Shown here: positions 8,140 to 15,926 of the stretch, in pieces | How positions within the stretch are numbered: position 1 is the first letter of the stretch | How the letters are laid out: every line of letters begins with the position of its first letter | Assembly (NCBI GenBank): GCA_012965075.1 | Contig: DTSY01000062.1 | Location: 1-34,933, forward strand | Direction: 5' to 3' | Source of the DNA: Gammaproteobacteria bacterium | GTDB lineage: Bacteria > Pseudomonadota > Gammaproteobacteria > Magnimaribacterales > Magnimaribacteraceae | DNA: 34,933 bases | Made by a program: the position numbers and the translations under genes | The notes under the pieces: model-generated | What the model saw: the letters and a program-made list of their open reading frames with translations, nothing else | Database searches by the model: none | Told to the model about the DNA's origin: nothing

Positions 8140-9333
8140 TTACTCAGGTATAGATTCGAATAAACCGGTAGCTCCCATGCCTCCACCAACACACATAGTT
8201 ACTATTCCGTATTTACCGCCTCTTCTTCTAAGCTCCCTGGTTAGATGCCCTACTTGCCTAGATCCAGTCATTCCAAAAGGATGTCCTATTGCAATAGAGC
8301 CTCCGTTAACATTTAGTTTTTCAGTTGACAGGCCAAGTTGATCTCTGATGTAGACTACTTGAGAAGCAAAGGCTTCGTTAAGTTCCCAAAGATCAATATC
8401 ATCTACAGTCAGGTTAGCCGACTTCAATAGTTTAGGTATTGAATAGAGGGGACCTATTCCCATTTCATCAGGCTGACACCCAACCACTGTAAATCCTCTA
8501 AAATAAGCTAGTGGTTTAACTCCTAGCTCATTTGCCTTTTCTTCACTCATAACCATAGTTACAGAGGCGCCATCTGATAATTGAGAAGAATTACCAGCTG
8601 TAACTGAACCTTCTTCAGGGTCAAAAACTGGATTAAGACTTGCTAGCCCTTCTAGTGTAGTCTCCGGTCTGTTGCAGTTATCTTTATCCACAACCGCATC
8701 AACTTCCTTTTCTGCACCTGTTTCTTTATTCACCAAAAGCATTTTAGTTTCCATGGGAATAATCTCATCATCAAAAAGACCTTGGTCCTGACCTTTAGCA
8801 CACCTTTCTTGGCTTGACAGAGCGTACTCATCTTGTGATTCCCTGGAAACACCATATCTTTTTGCCACTGTTTCAGCTGTAGTACCCATGGCGTGGTATA
8901 TTCCTGGAGCTTCTTCTGCCAGTTTTTCATTCACATACATGTGCATATTACCTTTTCCTTGAGTTGTACTAATTGACTCTACTCCACCAGCAATGATGCA
9001 ATCTGCAAAACCACTCTGTACCTGAGTAGCTGCCATAGCAATGGTTTGAAGACCTGAGGAGCAGTATCTGTTTACTGTTGTCCCTCCAACCTCAATTGGA
9101 AGTTTTGATAGCACTGCCACATTTCTTGCTATGTTGTGACCCTGTGCTCCTTCGGGAGCGCCACAACCTAAAATCATATCTTCCACCGTTGAAGGATCTA
9201 CTTCGGGATTCCTGTCCATTAAGGCATCAACAATATAGGCTGTCATGTTGTCTGCTCTGGTTTGATTAAAACCACCTCTGAAAGACTTTGCCAGACCAGT
9301 TCTGACACTATCTACTATTACTGCTTCAGCCAT
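8140..9333 (-). CDS. Thiolase (acetyl-CoA C-acyltransferase, beta-oxidation type)
   Basis: Catalyses thiolytic cleavage of 3-ketoacyl-CoA, or the reverse condensation; cytosolic. 397 aa, normal for the family. All catalytic elements are visible: nucleophile C91 in NRYCSSGLQ, H351 in GHPFGMTGSR and C381 in MCVGGGMGA. The start ATG has AGGAGA at good spacing, and a sigma-70-like promoter lies upstream. No beta-oxidation dehydrogenase or hydratase is adjacent; it is followed seven bases on by thiL. Whether it is degradative (FadA/FadI-like) or biosynthetic is not decided by sequence alone; degradative looks likelier. Confidence 0.93.
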   Translation of the reverse strand: MAEAVIVDSVRTGLAKSFRGGFNQTRADNMTAYIVDALMDRNPEVDPSTVEDMILGCGAPEGAQGHNIARNVAVLSKLPIEVGGTTVNRYCSSGLQTIAMAATQVQSGFADCIIAGGVESISTTQGKGNMHMYVNEKLAEEAPGIYHAMGTTAETVAKRYGVSRESQDEYALSSQERCAKGQDQGLFDDEIIPMETKMLLVNKETGAEKEVDAVVDKDNCNRPETTLEGLASLNPVFDPEEGSVTAGNSSQLSDGASVTMVMSEEKANELGVKPLAYFRGFTVVGCQPDEMGIGPLYSIPKLLKSANLTVDDIDLWELNEAFASQVVYIRDQLGLSTEKLNVNGGSIAIGHPFGMTGSRQVGHLTRELRRRGGKYGIVTMCVGGGMGATGLFESIPE

Positions 9334-9374
9334 AATTTCTCCTAAAAAACTTTTTTATTAATATCGGGCGGCTG

Positions 9375-9403
9375 ATGTTAGGTTAGAGCGCAAGAATTGG
9401 CAA
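9375..9403 (-). promoter_or_regulatory. Sigma-70-like promoter for the thiolase gene
   Basis: On the minus strand TTGCCA (9398-9403) is separated by exactly 17 bases from TAACAT (9375-9380), about 40 bases before the thiolase start. Five of six and four of six positions match consensus. Predicted by eye only. Confidence 0.42.
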
Positions 9404-9427
9404 GAAAATAACATATCTTCATAAGCA

Positions 9428-9724
9428 TTATTTGTTTAGAGAGTCTTTAAACCAATCCGGAACAATATCAATGTCATACTTTCTTGCTAATTTGGCAACC
9501 AAAGGAATGGTAATAGGAGAAAAAGGTAACATAGTAAGAGCCCCAAAACCCAGCTCCTTTAGCACTATATTTAGCTGCTTGTTGGCCTTTTCTAAATCTT
9601 CTTTTGTAATATTTCCTTGAGTAAAAGAATAATAAGTCTTCAGCATTTCTCTAGAGCTCTCAGTGTCATGTTTTAGGGTAGCTTTAAGTAAAGCTAAAGC
9701 CCTTCTTATATTCCTGCCTAACAT
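9428..9724 (-). CDS. Small protein with LETM1-like C-terminal segment
   Basis: 98 aa, ATG start, no signal peptide. The N-terminal two thirds is predicted helical and charged. The last third, ALTMLPFSPITIPLVAKLARK followed by YDIDIVPDWF, resembles the short LETM1-type signature (LPF...P...LP...KL...GI.LLP) seen in small bacterial proteins. The role of these bacterial proteins is not established; in mitochondria the domain belongs to an ion-exchange protein. It is transcribed away from the PQQ dehydrogenase and toward the thiolase, with a 94-base gap after it. I am fairly sure it is a real gene, less sure of the family. Confidence 0.62.
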   Translation of the reverse strand: MLGRNIRRALALLKATLKHDTESSREMLKTYYSFTQGNITKEDLEKANKQLNIVLKELGFGALTMLPFSPITIPLVAKLARKYDIDIVPDWFKDSLNK

Positions 9725-9747
9725 TATCTTATTAAGTTTTTAGTCTC

Positions 9748-9776
9748 TTGTTTTTTATAAATATTCATTAGATACT
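9748..9776 (+). promoter_or_regulatory. Possible promoter for the PQQ dehydrogenase
   Basis: TTGTTT (9748-9753), a 17-base spacer and GATACT (9771-9776) lie in the 97-base divergent gap before the dehydrogenase. Matches are moderate in AT-rich DNA, so this is weak evidence. A GGAG lies a few bases before the ATG at 9822. Confidence 0.28.
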
Positions 9777-9821
9777 AACAAAGAACACAAAGTATTAACA
9801 AAAACATTCGGAGCCGTAAAA

Positions 9822-12053
9822 ATGAATAAATCTTTCCCAATATTTACCGTGGGTGCAATTGTAGTTGCAGTGCTAATTTACTTCTTTTATAACAGTAAAG
9901 AGTCTCAAGGAGGTGTTATTGAGGATGAAATCAGCTCTCCAATAACTTCTTCTTCATCTGTAGGGCTTATAGATGATAAAAGAATCATTGAAGCTGAAGG
10001 TGAACCTGAGAATTGGATTGCTCACGGAAGAACATATGAAGAGCAAAGATTTTCTCCCTTAACAAAAATCAATAAAGAAAGTGTCTCTGACTTAGGACTT
10101 GCCTGGTATAAGGATATGGGAACTAACAGAGCTCTAGAAGCTACACCAATAGTTGTAGATGGAATTATGTTCTTCACAAGTACTTGGAGTCGAGTCTATG
10201 CGGTAGAAGCAAAAACAGGTAAGACACTATGGTCTTTTGATCCTGAAGTCCCTGGAGAATGGGCAAGAAAAGCCTGTTGCGACATAGTCAACAGGGGTGT
10301 GGCTGTTTATCAAGGGAAAGTATTCTTTGCGAGCTTAGATGGAAGATTGTTTTCACTCAACGCTGAAACAGGGGAAAAGATATGGGAAGTAGATACCATA
10401 ACTGATCGTACAAGAGCCTACACAATTACAGGGGCACCAAGGGTAGCAAAAGGAAAGGTCTATATAGGCAATGGCGGTGCAGAGTACGGTGTTAGAGGAT
10501 ACGTCACTGCCTATGACACAGAGACTGGTGAACAAGTATGGAGATTTTTTACTGTTCCGGGAGATCCGTCATTGGGATTTGAAGATCCGGCCATGGAAAT
10601 GGCTGCTAAAACTTGGAAAGGTACGAATTGGTGGGAATTTGGTGGAGGAGGAACTGTTTGGAACTCAATTGTCTACGACCCAGACTTTAATAATATCTAT
10701 TTAGGAGTTGGCAATGGATCTCCTTGGACAAGGGAAATCCGATCTCCAGGTGGAGGAGATAACCTATTCCTTGCTTCGATAGTTGCTGTCGATGCAGATA
10801 CAGGTAAGTACAAATGGCATTATCAGACGACTCCTGAAGACAATTGGGATTACACGGCCGTTCAAGACATGGCTTTAGCTGATATGGAAGTTGATGGAGA
10901 AAAGAAGAAAGTTCTCCTACAAGCTCCAAAAAATGGATTTTTCTACGTTATTGATAGATCTAACGGTAAAGTACTAAGAGCCCATCCATTTGCTGCGGTT
11001 ACTTGGGCTACTCATGTTGACTTAGAAACAGGAAGACCGGTTGAAAATCCTGAAGTAGATTATTCTGAGAATGGATCTTTTGTTCTACCGGGACCTTTAG
11101 GAGCTCATAATTGGCAAGCAATGTCAGTGGACTTAGATGCGGGCCTTGTATATATACCTGCCCAAGAAAATGCCTTCTTTTATGCGATTGATGAGAACTA
11201 TAAGAAAACAGGTATATACAAAAGAAACCCAGGCAGATGGAATATGGGGATAGAAATGAGTTCTTTAGCCCAAAATGTACTTTCTAACCTAGAATCAATG
11301 CCCGAACCAGGGGGTTTTCTTAAAGCTTTTGACCCTTTAACTGGTGAAACTAAATGGTCTGTGCCTATTCCGCATTACTGGAATGGAGGAGTTCTAGGCA
11401 CGGCTGGAGGACTGGTTTTTCAAGGAGATGCTCTTGGTATATTCTCAGCTTACGATAAGGAAACGGGCGAAAGGTTATGGGAATTTAATACTTATACTTC
11501 TATGCTTGCGCCCCCAATTTCTTTTGAAATAGATGGAGAGCAGTACGTTTCAATCCTAACAGGATCTGGTGGGGGAGATCTGTTTGGAGGAGAACCTCTA
11601 CCGCCGATAGAAATACAAGCCTCTCTTACCTACAACAATTTTGGAAGATTGCTAGTTTTTAAATTGGGCGGCCAAAAGGAGTTACCTATACCGGATGTAA
11701 GAGATAAAACTATCCCCGAACAGGTCCTAGCAGATGCCAGTAACGATCAAATCCGTAATGGAGAAAGTAATTACAATCAATACTGTGCCGTATGTCATGG
11801 CTTTGTAGTCAAGTCTGCTGGAGGACTACCAGATTTAAGAAAGATGACTACAGACACCCATGATCTATTTAACAAAATAGTGCTGGAGGGTATCTTAGGA
11901 AGTAATGGTATGGCAGGTTTTGCAGATGTCCTTTCCGAAGACGACGTAGATAATATACATCATTACGTTAGGGCCAGAGCTCATGAAGATAGGGAGGTTT
12001 CCTTAGGAAATATGGAAGCACCTCAATTCACTTGGTATGGGGTAGAAGACTAA
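9822..12053 (+). CDS. PQQ-dependent alcohol dehydrogenase with C-terminal cytochrome c domain
   Basis: Quinohemoprotein of the methanol/ethanol dehydrogenase family: oxidises an alcohol in the periplasm and passes electrons through a covalently bound heme. 743 aa. Residues 6-23 form an uncleaved-looking membrane anchor (no AxA site). The eight-bladed propeller follows, with the adjacent-cysteine disulfide C152-C153 (RKACCD), repeated GxxxW blade motifs (for example TGEKIWEVD, TGETKWSVP), and the active-site segment DNWDYT, where D343 matches the catalytic/metal aspartate. The residue two after it is Thr345, not the extra Asp of lanthanide-dependent XoxF/PedH enzymes, so calcium is predicted. 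The heme motif CAVCH is at residues 655-659. PQQ synthesis genes are not in the window. Substrate unknown. Confidence 0.93.
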   Translation: MNKSFPIFTVGAIVVAVLIYFFYNSKESQGGVIEDEISSPITSSSSVGLIDDKRIIEAEGEPENWIAHGRTYEEQRFSPLTKINKESVSDLGLAWYKDMGTNRALEATPIVVDGIMFFTSTWSRVYAVEAKTGKTLWSFDPEVPGEWARKACCDIVNRGVAVYQGKVFFASLDGRLFSLNAETGEKIWEVDTITDRTRAYTITGAPRVAKGKVYIGNGGAEYGVRGYVTAYDTETGEQVWRFFTVPGDPSLGFEDPAMEMAAKTWKGTNWWEFGGGGTVWNSIVYDPDFNNIYLGVGNGSPWTREIRSPGGGDNLFLASIVAVDADTGKYKWHYQTTPEDNWDYTAVQDMALADMEVDGEKKKVLLQAPKNGFFYVIDRSNGKVLRAHPFAAVTWATHVDLETGRPVENPEVDYSENGSFVLPGPLGAHNWQAMSVDLDAGLVYIPAQENAFFYAIDENYKKTGIYKRNPGRWNMGIEMSSLAQNVLSNLESMPEPGGFLKAFDPLTGETKWSVPIPHYWNGGVLGTAGGLVFQGDALGIFSAYDKETGERLWEFNTYTSMLAPPISFEIDGEQYVSILTGSGGGDLFGGEPLPPIEIQASLTYNNFGRLLVFKLGGQKELPIPDVRDKTIPEQVLADASNDQIRNGESNYNQYCAVCHGFVVKSAGGLPDLRKMTTDTHDLFNKIVLEGILGSNGMAGFADVLSEDDVDNIHHYVRARAHEDREVSLGNMEAPQFTWYGVED

Positions 12054-12057
12054 TAGA

Positions 12058-12618
12058 TTAATTTTCGAACTTAGTCTTGGGAGGTAAACTCGGAGGAGCT
12101 ACCTCTTGAAATTCAAAAGAAGGATTTCCTTCCACGTTGTTATTTGAAACAGATTCTTCGTATGGATTTGCCATTTCATCAAACTTATCTGCATCTAAAA
12201 CTCCATAAGTTTTTCTACCGTTAAGCTGTGTTCCGTCTTTAAGCTTCAGTAAAGCCGATTGGGCAATCTTATGATTTTTTTCATTCCAAACTAGGCTATA
12301 AGCTCTAGGTTTTCCAAATGGAATGCCCGCCTTATCCATATACCTAATCCAAAAATAAATTTTTCCTTCTCTTTTATTAAACTTATCGGGCTCGTCTATA
12401 GAAACCCAAATAAGTCTGAATTCCTCTGGTATTTCTTGTGTTGAAGGCCATCCTAATACCTGCTTGTATCCAATCCAGGTGAAGACATAAAAAGAAGCCA
12501 TTACTACGACTACTACTGTTTTTAATTTATTTGAGAACTTGGAATAAAGGCAGAAGATTAAGAGTAAGGCCGTTATGGCTACGTAAGCAGAAACTAATAA
12601 AATCCTTTCTTCAATCAC
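12058..12618 (-). CDS. Unknown membrane protein, third gene of the channel cassette
   Basis: 186 aa, not recognised. Two hydrophobic helices (about residues 6-24 and 33-50) are followed by an extracytoplasmic domain of about 130 residues with EEFRLIWVSIDEPDK, YFWIRYMD, RAYSLVWNEK and a Pro-rich acidic tail (EVAPPSLPPK). The GTG start overlaps the previous gene's stop (GTGATTGA, 8 bases shared), a sign of translational coupling. The stop lies four bases from the end of the convergent PQQ dehydrogenase. It probably works with the two channel proteins upstream; no function can be assigned. Confidence 0.8.
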   Translation of the reverse strand: MIEERILLVSAYVAITALLLIFCLYSKFSNKLKTVVVVVMASFYVFTWIGYKQVLGWPSTQEIPEEFRLIWVSIDEPDKFNKREGKIYFWIRYMDKAGIPFGKPRAYSLVWNEKNHKIAQSALLKLKDGTQLNGRKTYGVLDADKFDEMANPYEESVSNNNVEGNPSFEFQEVAPPSLPPKTKFEN

Positions 12619-13249
12619 TTTTATTTTCTATTAAAGGAGATCTACCCAATGCTTTGGTAAGTAACCTTTTTTGTATTTGATTTACATTAGAAATATTTTT
12701 TTTAGCATCAACTGAGAATCTAACTGCAGTTTTTTCATCACCAACTCCTTCCAATTCATGACTTCCATAGTAAATAAGCTCGACTTCTGGATTGAGTTTT
12801 TCAACCTTAACGTTAACAGTTAAAGGTTCATCATAATTAGCCTGATAGTGTAGGAGGTTAACCACATATTCCCCCGATTGAAGCGCTCTAATGGTGACTG
12901 TTTCTTGATTAATAGGATTTGAAATCATCGCTCCATCAACATTCATCTTGTCCGCAAAGATTCCTCTATCGTCTCTATCCAAATGCATTAGTCCAGTATC
13001 TCGGTTGTGATACCAAACTAATTCCCCTTGAGGACTTTCTACTATGGCATCTACATCATCAGGGTGCTGGTCTGGCCATCTAACCGAAATAAGAATTTCT
13101 GCTTTCGAATCTATCTTACCTCCCTCACTTGGATCAGATATCAGCATGAATGCGATTGCAAACATGAAAGCAAAACCTAAAAGAGAATTGAAGAGCAAAT
13201 CAGTAAAAGCATCTTGGCCTTCGCCATTACCAAGAATTCTATGTTTCAT
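12611..13249 (-). CDS. ExbD/MotB-like single-span protein with periplasmic beta-rich domain
   Basis: 212 aa. A short cytoplasmic N-terminus leads into one helix, DAFTDLLFNSLLGFAFMFA, with D17 at its mouth, the position of the proton-carrying Asp of MotB and ExbD (compare MotB YADFMTAMM). The rest (about residues 45-200) is extracytoplasmic and is not a normal ExbD or OmpA-like domain. Residues 50-97 read VRWPDQHPDDVDAIVESP...LDRDDRG, then SGEYVVNLLHYQ near 125-136, which recalls acidic DUF2135/YfaP-like beta-sandwiches; that is my inference. It lies nine bases after the MotA/ExbB-like gene and overlaps the next gene, so the three form one operon. Probable stator half of an ion-driven complex. 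Confidence 0.75.
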   Translation of the reverse strand: MKHRILGNGEGQDAFTDLLFNSLLGFAFMFAIAFMLISDPSEGGKIDSKAEILISVRWPDQHPDDVDAIVESPQGELVWYHNRDTGLMHLDRDDRGIFADKMNVDGAMISNPINQETVTIRALQSGEYVVNLLHYQANYDEPLTVNVKVEKLNPEVELIYYGSHELEGVGDEKTAVRFSVDAKKNISNVNQIQKRLLTKALGRSPLIENKSD

Positions 13250-13258
13250 TTGAATCCT

Positions 13259-13858
13259 TTAATCAAGATCTTTTGAAGTAAGGCTATTTATTAACTTACT
13301 GAGTGATGAATCAAGCAAGAAGTATTGGAATTTGAGAATAGTACTAGTAACCAAGCCCGAAAGAGTTGTGTATAAAGCCACTGCCATACCTCCGGTCATA
13401 GCAGAGAGTAAAGGCTGTATTTTTTCTGGATCAAAATCTTTCATTTCGCCAATAGGCAAAAGCATTAGGATAAATCCTACAACCGTCCCGGTTAAGCCAA
13501 GTTTTAATAAAATATCAGAAATCATGTGACCCAGGGCATGCCTATTTGATAATTCATCTTCAAGTATCTTTAAAAGATTTTGTCTTCCAACTGGTGTCTT
13601 TGACTCTGCTGTCTTTAAGAAATCAGAAACCTTACCCGCTCCTTTCATTTCAGAATCTAAATTTCTGGCTATGTAGATCCAGTGCAGAGTGGCAACCAGA
13701 TAAATTGCCAGGATGAGAAATGAAATCTTACTTTTATCTGATACCAAGATCAGATTTAAAAAATTGAGATCATAGAGGAGATAAAAAGCAAAAATAATTA
13801 CAGTCAGCAAGACAATTGATCTTTGTAAAAGATATTGAGGTTTTTCTTCTTTTAACAC
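13259..13858 (-). CDS. MotA/TolQ/ExbB family proton-channel protein
   Basis: 199 aa, GTG start. Four hydrophobic segments: residues about 13-37, 45-65, 118-136 and 148-176. Between the second and third is a short cytoplasmic stretch of about 50 residues. The last two carry the family signature KLGLTGTVVGFILMLLPIG and AMTGGMAVALYTTLSGLV, with the small/Thr residues lining the ion path in ExbB, TolQ and MotA. The cytoplasmic loop is far shorter than MotA's, arguing against a flagellar role, and no flagellar genes are near. The next gene supplies the matching single-span partner. Cytoplasmic-membrane ion channel; what it drives is unknown. Confidence 0.85.
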   Translation of the reverse strand: MLKEEKPQYLLQRSIVLLTVIIFAFYLLYDLNFLNLILVSDKSKISFLILAIYLVATLHWIYIARNLDSEMKGAGKVSDFLKTAESKTPVGRQNLLKILEDELSNRHALGHMISDILLKLGLTGTVVGFILMLLPIGEMKDFDPEKIQPLLSAMTGGMAVALYTTLSGLVTSTILKFQYFLLDSSLSKLINSLTSKDLD

Positions 13859-13944
13859 TAAATGTAGTTACTAATAGTAAGTAAATAAAATGGATTTGCT
13901 TTTAGTAGAATAACTAATTATTGGTAAATATAACAGTTTCATAA

Positions 13945-14604
13945 ATGAATAAAACCGAAAGAGCACTGGTGATATCAGAGTCTTTGGATGTACTGTATCC
14001 TGACCCCCCTATTCCACTGAATCATAAATCGATTTTTACTCTGCTGATAGCAGTTATCCTTTCAGCTCAATGCACTGACATCAGAGTTAATAAGATAACT
14101 CCTTTATTGTTCAAAAAGGCTAACGATCCACAGAGGATGATCAAACTCGGTACCGAAGAGATAAAGAAGATAATCAAACCATGCGGGTTATCCCCTCAAA
14201 AATCTAAATCTATTTTTGAACTATCAAAAATTCTAGTCAAACAACATCAAGGTAAAGTACCCAAATCTTTTGTAGAGCTTGAAGCTTTGCCCGGAGTTGG
14301 TCATAAGACAGCCTCAGTGGTTATGAGTCAGGGTTTTGGCTATCCTGCTTTTCCTGTTGACACCCACGTTCATCGCTTAGCCCAAAGGTGGAAATTAACT
14401 AATGGAAAAAATGTCCAGCAGACAGAGAAGGACCTCAAAAGAATTTTTCCAGAATCTGAATGGAATAGGTTACATATTCAAATTATTTTGTATGGAAGAG
14501 AGTTTTGTACCGCCAGAGGCTGTAACGGAACCTCTTGCAAAGAAAAGCCTTGCTCAATTTTAAACTCAAACAGAAAGCGACCCATTAAAACCAAGAAGCC
14601 TTAA
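13945..14604 (+). CDS. nth: Endonuclease III
   Basis: DNA glycosylase/AP lyase for oxidised pyrimidines in base-excision repair. 219 aa (E. coli 211). The helix-hairpin-helix LPGVGHKTASVV has catalytic K121, and VDTHVHRLAQR has catalytic D139, equal to E. coli K120 and D138. The iron-sulfur region has four cysteines, C188, C193, C198 and C203, each separated by four residues (CTARGCNGTSCKEKPC). The usual spacing is C-X6-C-X2-C-X5-C, so cluster geometry may differ. The tail is short and basic. It is divergent from the channel cassette across an 86-base gap; glyA follows 57 bases on. Confidence 0.94.
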   Translation: MNKTERALVISESLDVLYPDPPIPLNHKSIFTLLIAVILSAQCTDIRVNKITPLLFKKANDPQRMIKLGTEEIKKIIKPCGLSPQKSKSIFELSKILVKQHQGKVPKSFVELEALPGVGHKTASVVMSQGFGYPAFPVDTHVHRLAQRWKLTNGKNVQQTEKDLKRIFPESEWNRLHIQIILYGREFCTARGCNGTSCKEKPCSILNSNRKRPIKTKKP

Positions 14605-14612
14605 ATTAAGTA

Positions 14613-14641
14613 CTGAGATGCTGTGTGCCGTTAGGTATAAT
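14613..14641 (+). promoter_or_regulatory. Sigma-70-like promoter for the glyA-nrdR-rib-nusB operon
   Basis: CTGAGA (14613-14618), a 17-base spacer and a perfect TATAAT (14636-14641) lie 20 bases before the glyA ATG. A start about seven bases after the -10 box would leave a leader of only about 14 bases with no Shine-Dalgarno sequence. Confidence 0.5.
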
Positions 14642-14661
14642 TAGACTTCTTAAAAAAAATT

Positions 14662-15924
14662 ATGGTCTCAAATAATCAATCTATACAAGATTACGATCCT
14701 GATCTATGGAAGGCTCTTAAAGGAGAGTTAGACCGACAAGAAGATCACGTAGAGCTTATAGCCTCAGAAAACTATGCCTCTGTGAGTGTTCTTGAAGCGC
14801 AAGGCTCAGTTTTAACCAACAAGTATGCAGAAGGTTACCCAGGGAAAAGGTATTACGGTGGATGTGAATTTGTAGATGTTGCAGAAAGTCTTGCCATTGA
14901 ACGAGCAAAAGAACTTTTTGAAGCTGACTTCGCTAATGTTCAACCCCATTCCGGATCTAGTGCAAATCTAGCTGTTTATTTGGCTTTGTGTGAACCGGGC
15001 GATGCGATACTCGGGATGAGTCTTGACCATGGAGGTCATTTAAGCCATGGAACAAGCGTAAATTATTCCGGCAAAATTTATAAGGCTTTTCAATATGGAT
15101 TAGACGAAGAAACTGGAGATATAGATTATAAACAAGTTGAATCCTTAGCTAAAAAGCATAAACCTAAACTTATTATTGCTGGCTTTTCCGCTTTTTCAGG
15201 AATAGTTGATTGGAAAAAATTCAGATTAATTGCTGATGAAGTTGGAGCTTATTTACTGGTAGATATGGCACATATAGCTGGGCTAGTAGCCGTGAACCTT
15301 TACCCTACACCCATTCCATTTGCCGATGTAGTAACAACCACTACACATAAAACCTTAAGGGGTCCGAGAGGAGGCCTTATCCTAGCCAAGCATAATGAAG
15401 AAATACAAAAGAAAATAAATTCTTCGGTAATTCCGGGGTCTCAAGGAGGCCCTTTGATGCATGTTATAGCTGCAAAAGCAGTTTGCTTTAAGGAAGCAAT
15501 GGAGCCTGAATTCAAATCATATCAGGCTCAAATATTAAAAAATGCTAATACCATGTGCCAAGTTTTTCAGGAAAGAGGGGTTGAGATAGTCTCAAAAGGT
15601 ACTAAAAATCATATGTTCCTTGTGGATCTAATTAATAAAAGTATCACGGGGAAAGATGTAGAAGAAACATTGGGTAGAGCTAATATAACTTTGAATAAGA
15701 ATGCCGTTCCTAATGACCCTCAATCGCGTTTTGTTACTAGCGGACTAAGAATCGGAACACCTGCAGTAACCACCAGAGGATTTAAGGAAGACGAAGTTTC
15801 TATAGTAGCTTCATGGATTTGTGACATTCTTAAAGATTTAGAAAATGAAGCTGAAATTAATAGAGTAAAATCTGAAGTTAAAAATCTTTGTGCACAGTTT
15901 CCAGTGTATTCTTTTAAAAACTAA
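14662..15924 (+). CDS. glyA: Serine hydroxymethyltransferase
   Basis: PLP enzyme converting serine and tetrahydrofolate to glycine and methylene-tetrahydrofolate; cytosolic. 420 aa, standard length. Visible are [47 protein letters not shown], the substrate-binding [10 protein letters not shown] and the PLP lysine K230 in [14 protein letters not shown]. It heads a same-strand run (glyA-nrdR-ribD-ribBX-ribH-nusB) with a two-base gap to nrdR. No glycine riboswitch or long leader is present. Confidence 0.98.
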   Translation: MVSNNQSIQDYDPDLWKALKGELDRQEDHVELIASENYASVSVLEAQGSVLTNKYAEGYPGKRYYGGCEFVDVAESLAIERAKELFEADFANVQPHSGSSANLAVYLALCEPGDAILGMSLDHGGHLSHGTSVNYSGKIYKAFQYGLDEETGDIDYKQVESLAKKHKPKLIIAGFSAFSGIVDWKKFRLIADEVGAYLLVDMAHIAGLVAVNLYPTPIPFADVVTTTTHKTLRGPRGGLILAKHNEEIQKKINSSVIPGSQGGPLMHVIAAKAVCFKEAMEPEFKSYQAQILKNANTMCQVFQERGVEIVSKGTKNHMFLVDLINKSITGKDVEETLGRANITLNKNAVPNDPQSRFVTSGLRIGTPAVTTRGFKEDEVSIVASWICDILKDLENEAEINRVKSEVKNLCAQFPVYSFKN

Positions 15925-15926
15925 TT

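Noticed and set aside
8133-8192. GTG at 8192 as thiL start
   Set aside because: It lies inside the thiolase coding end and adds 20 residues with no ThiL similarity; TTG 8132 gives the expected length.
12058-13858. Channel cassette as a Zorya defence system
   Set aside because: ZorA has a very long cytoplasmic tail and the set includes helicase/nuclease genes; neither is present.
14605-14661. Glycine riboswitch before glyA
   Set aside because: Only 57 bases lie between nth and glyA and they contain a TATAAT promoter close to the start; no room for an aptamer.
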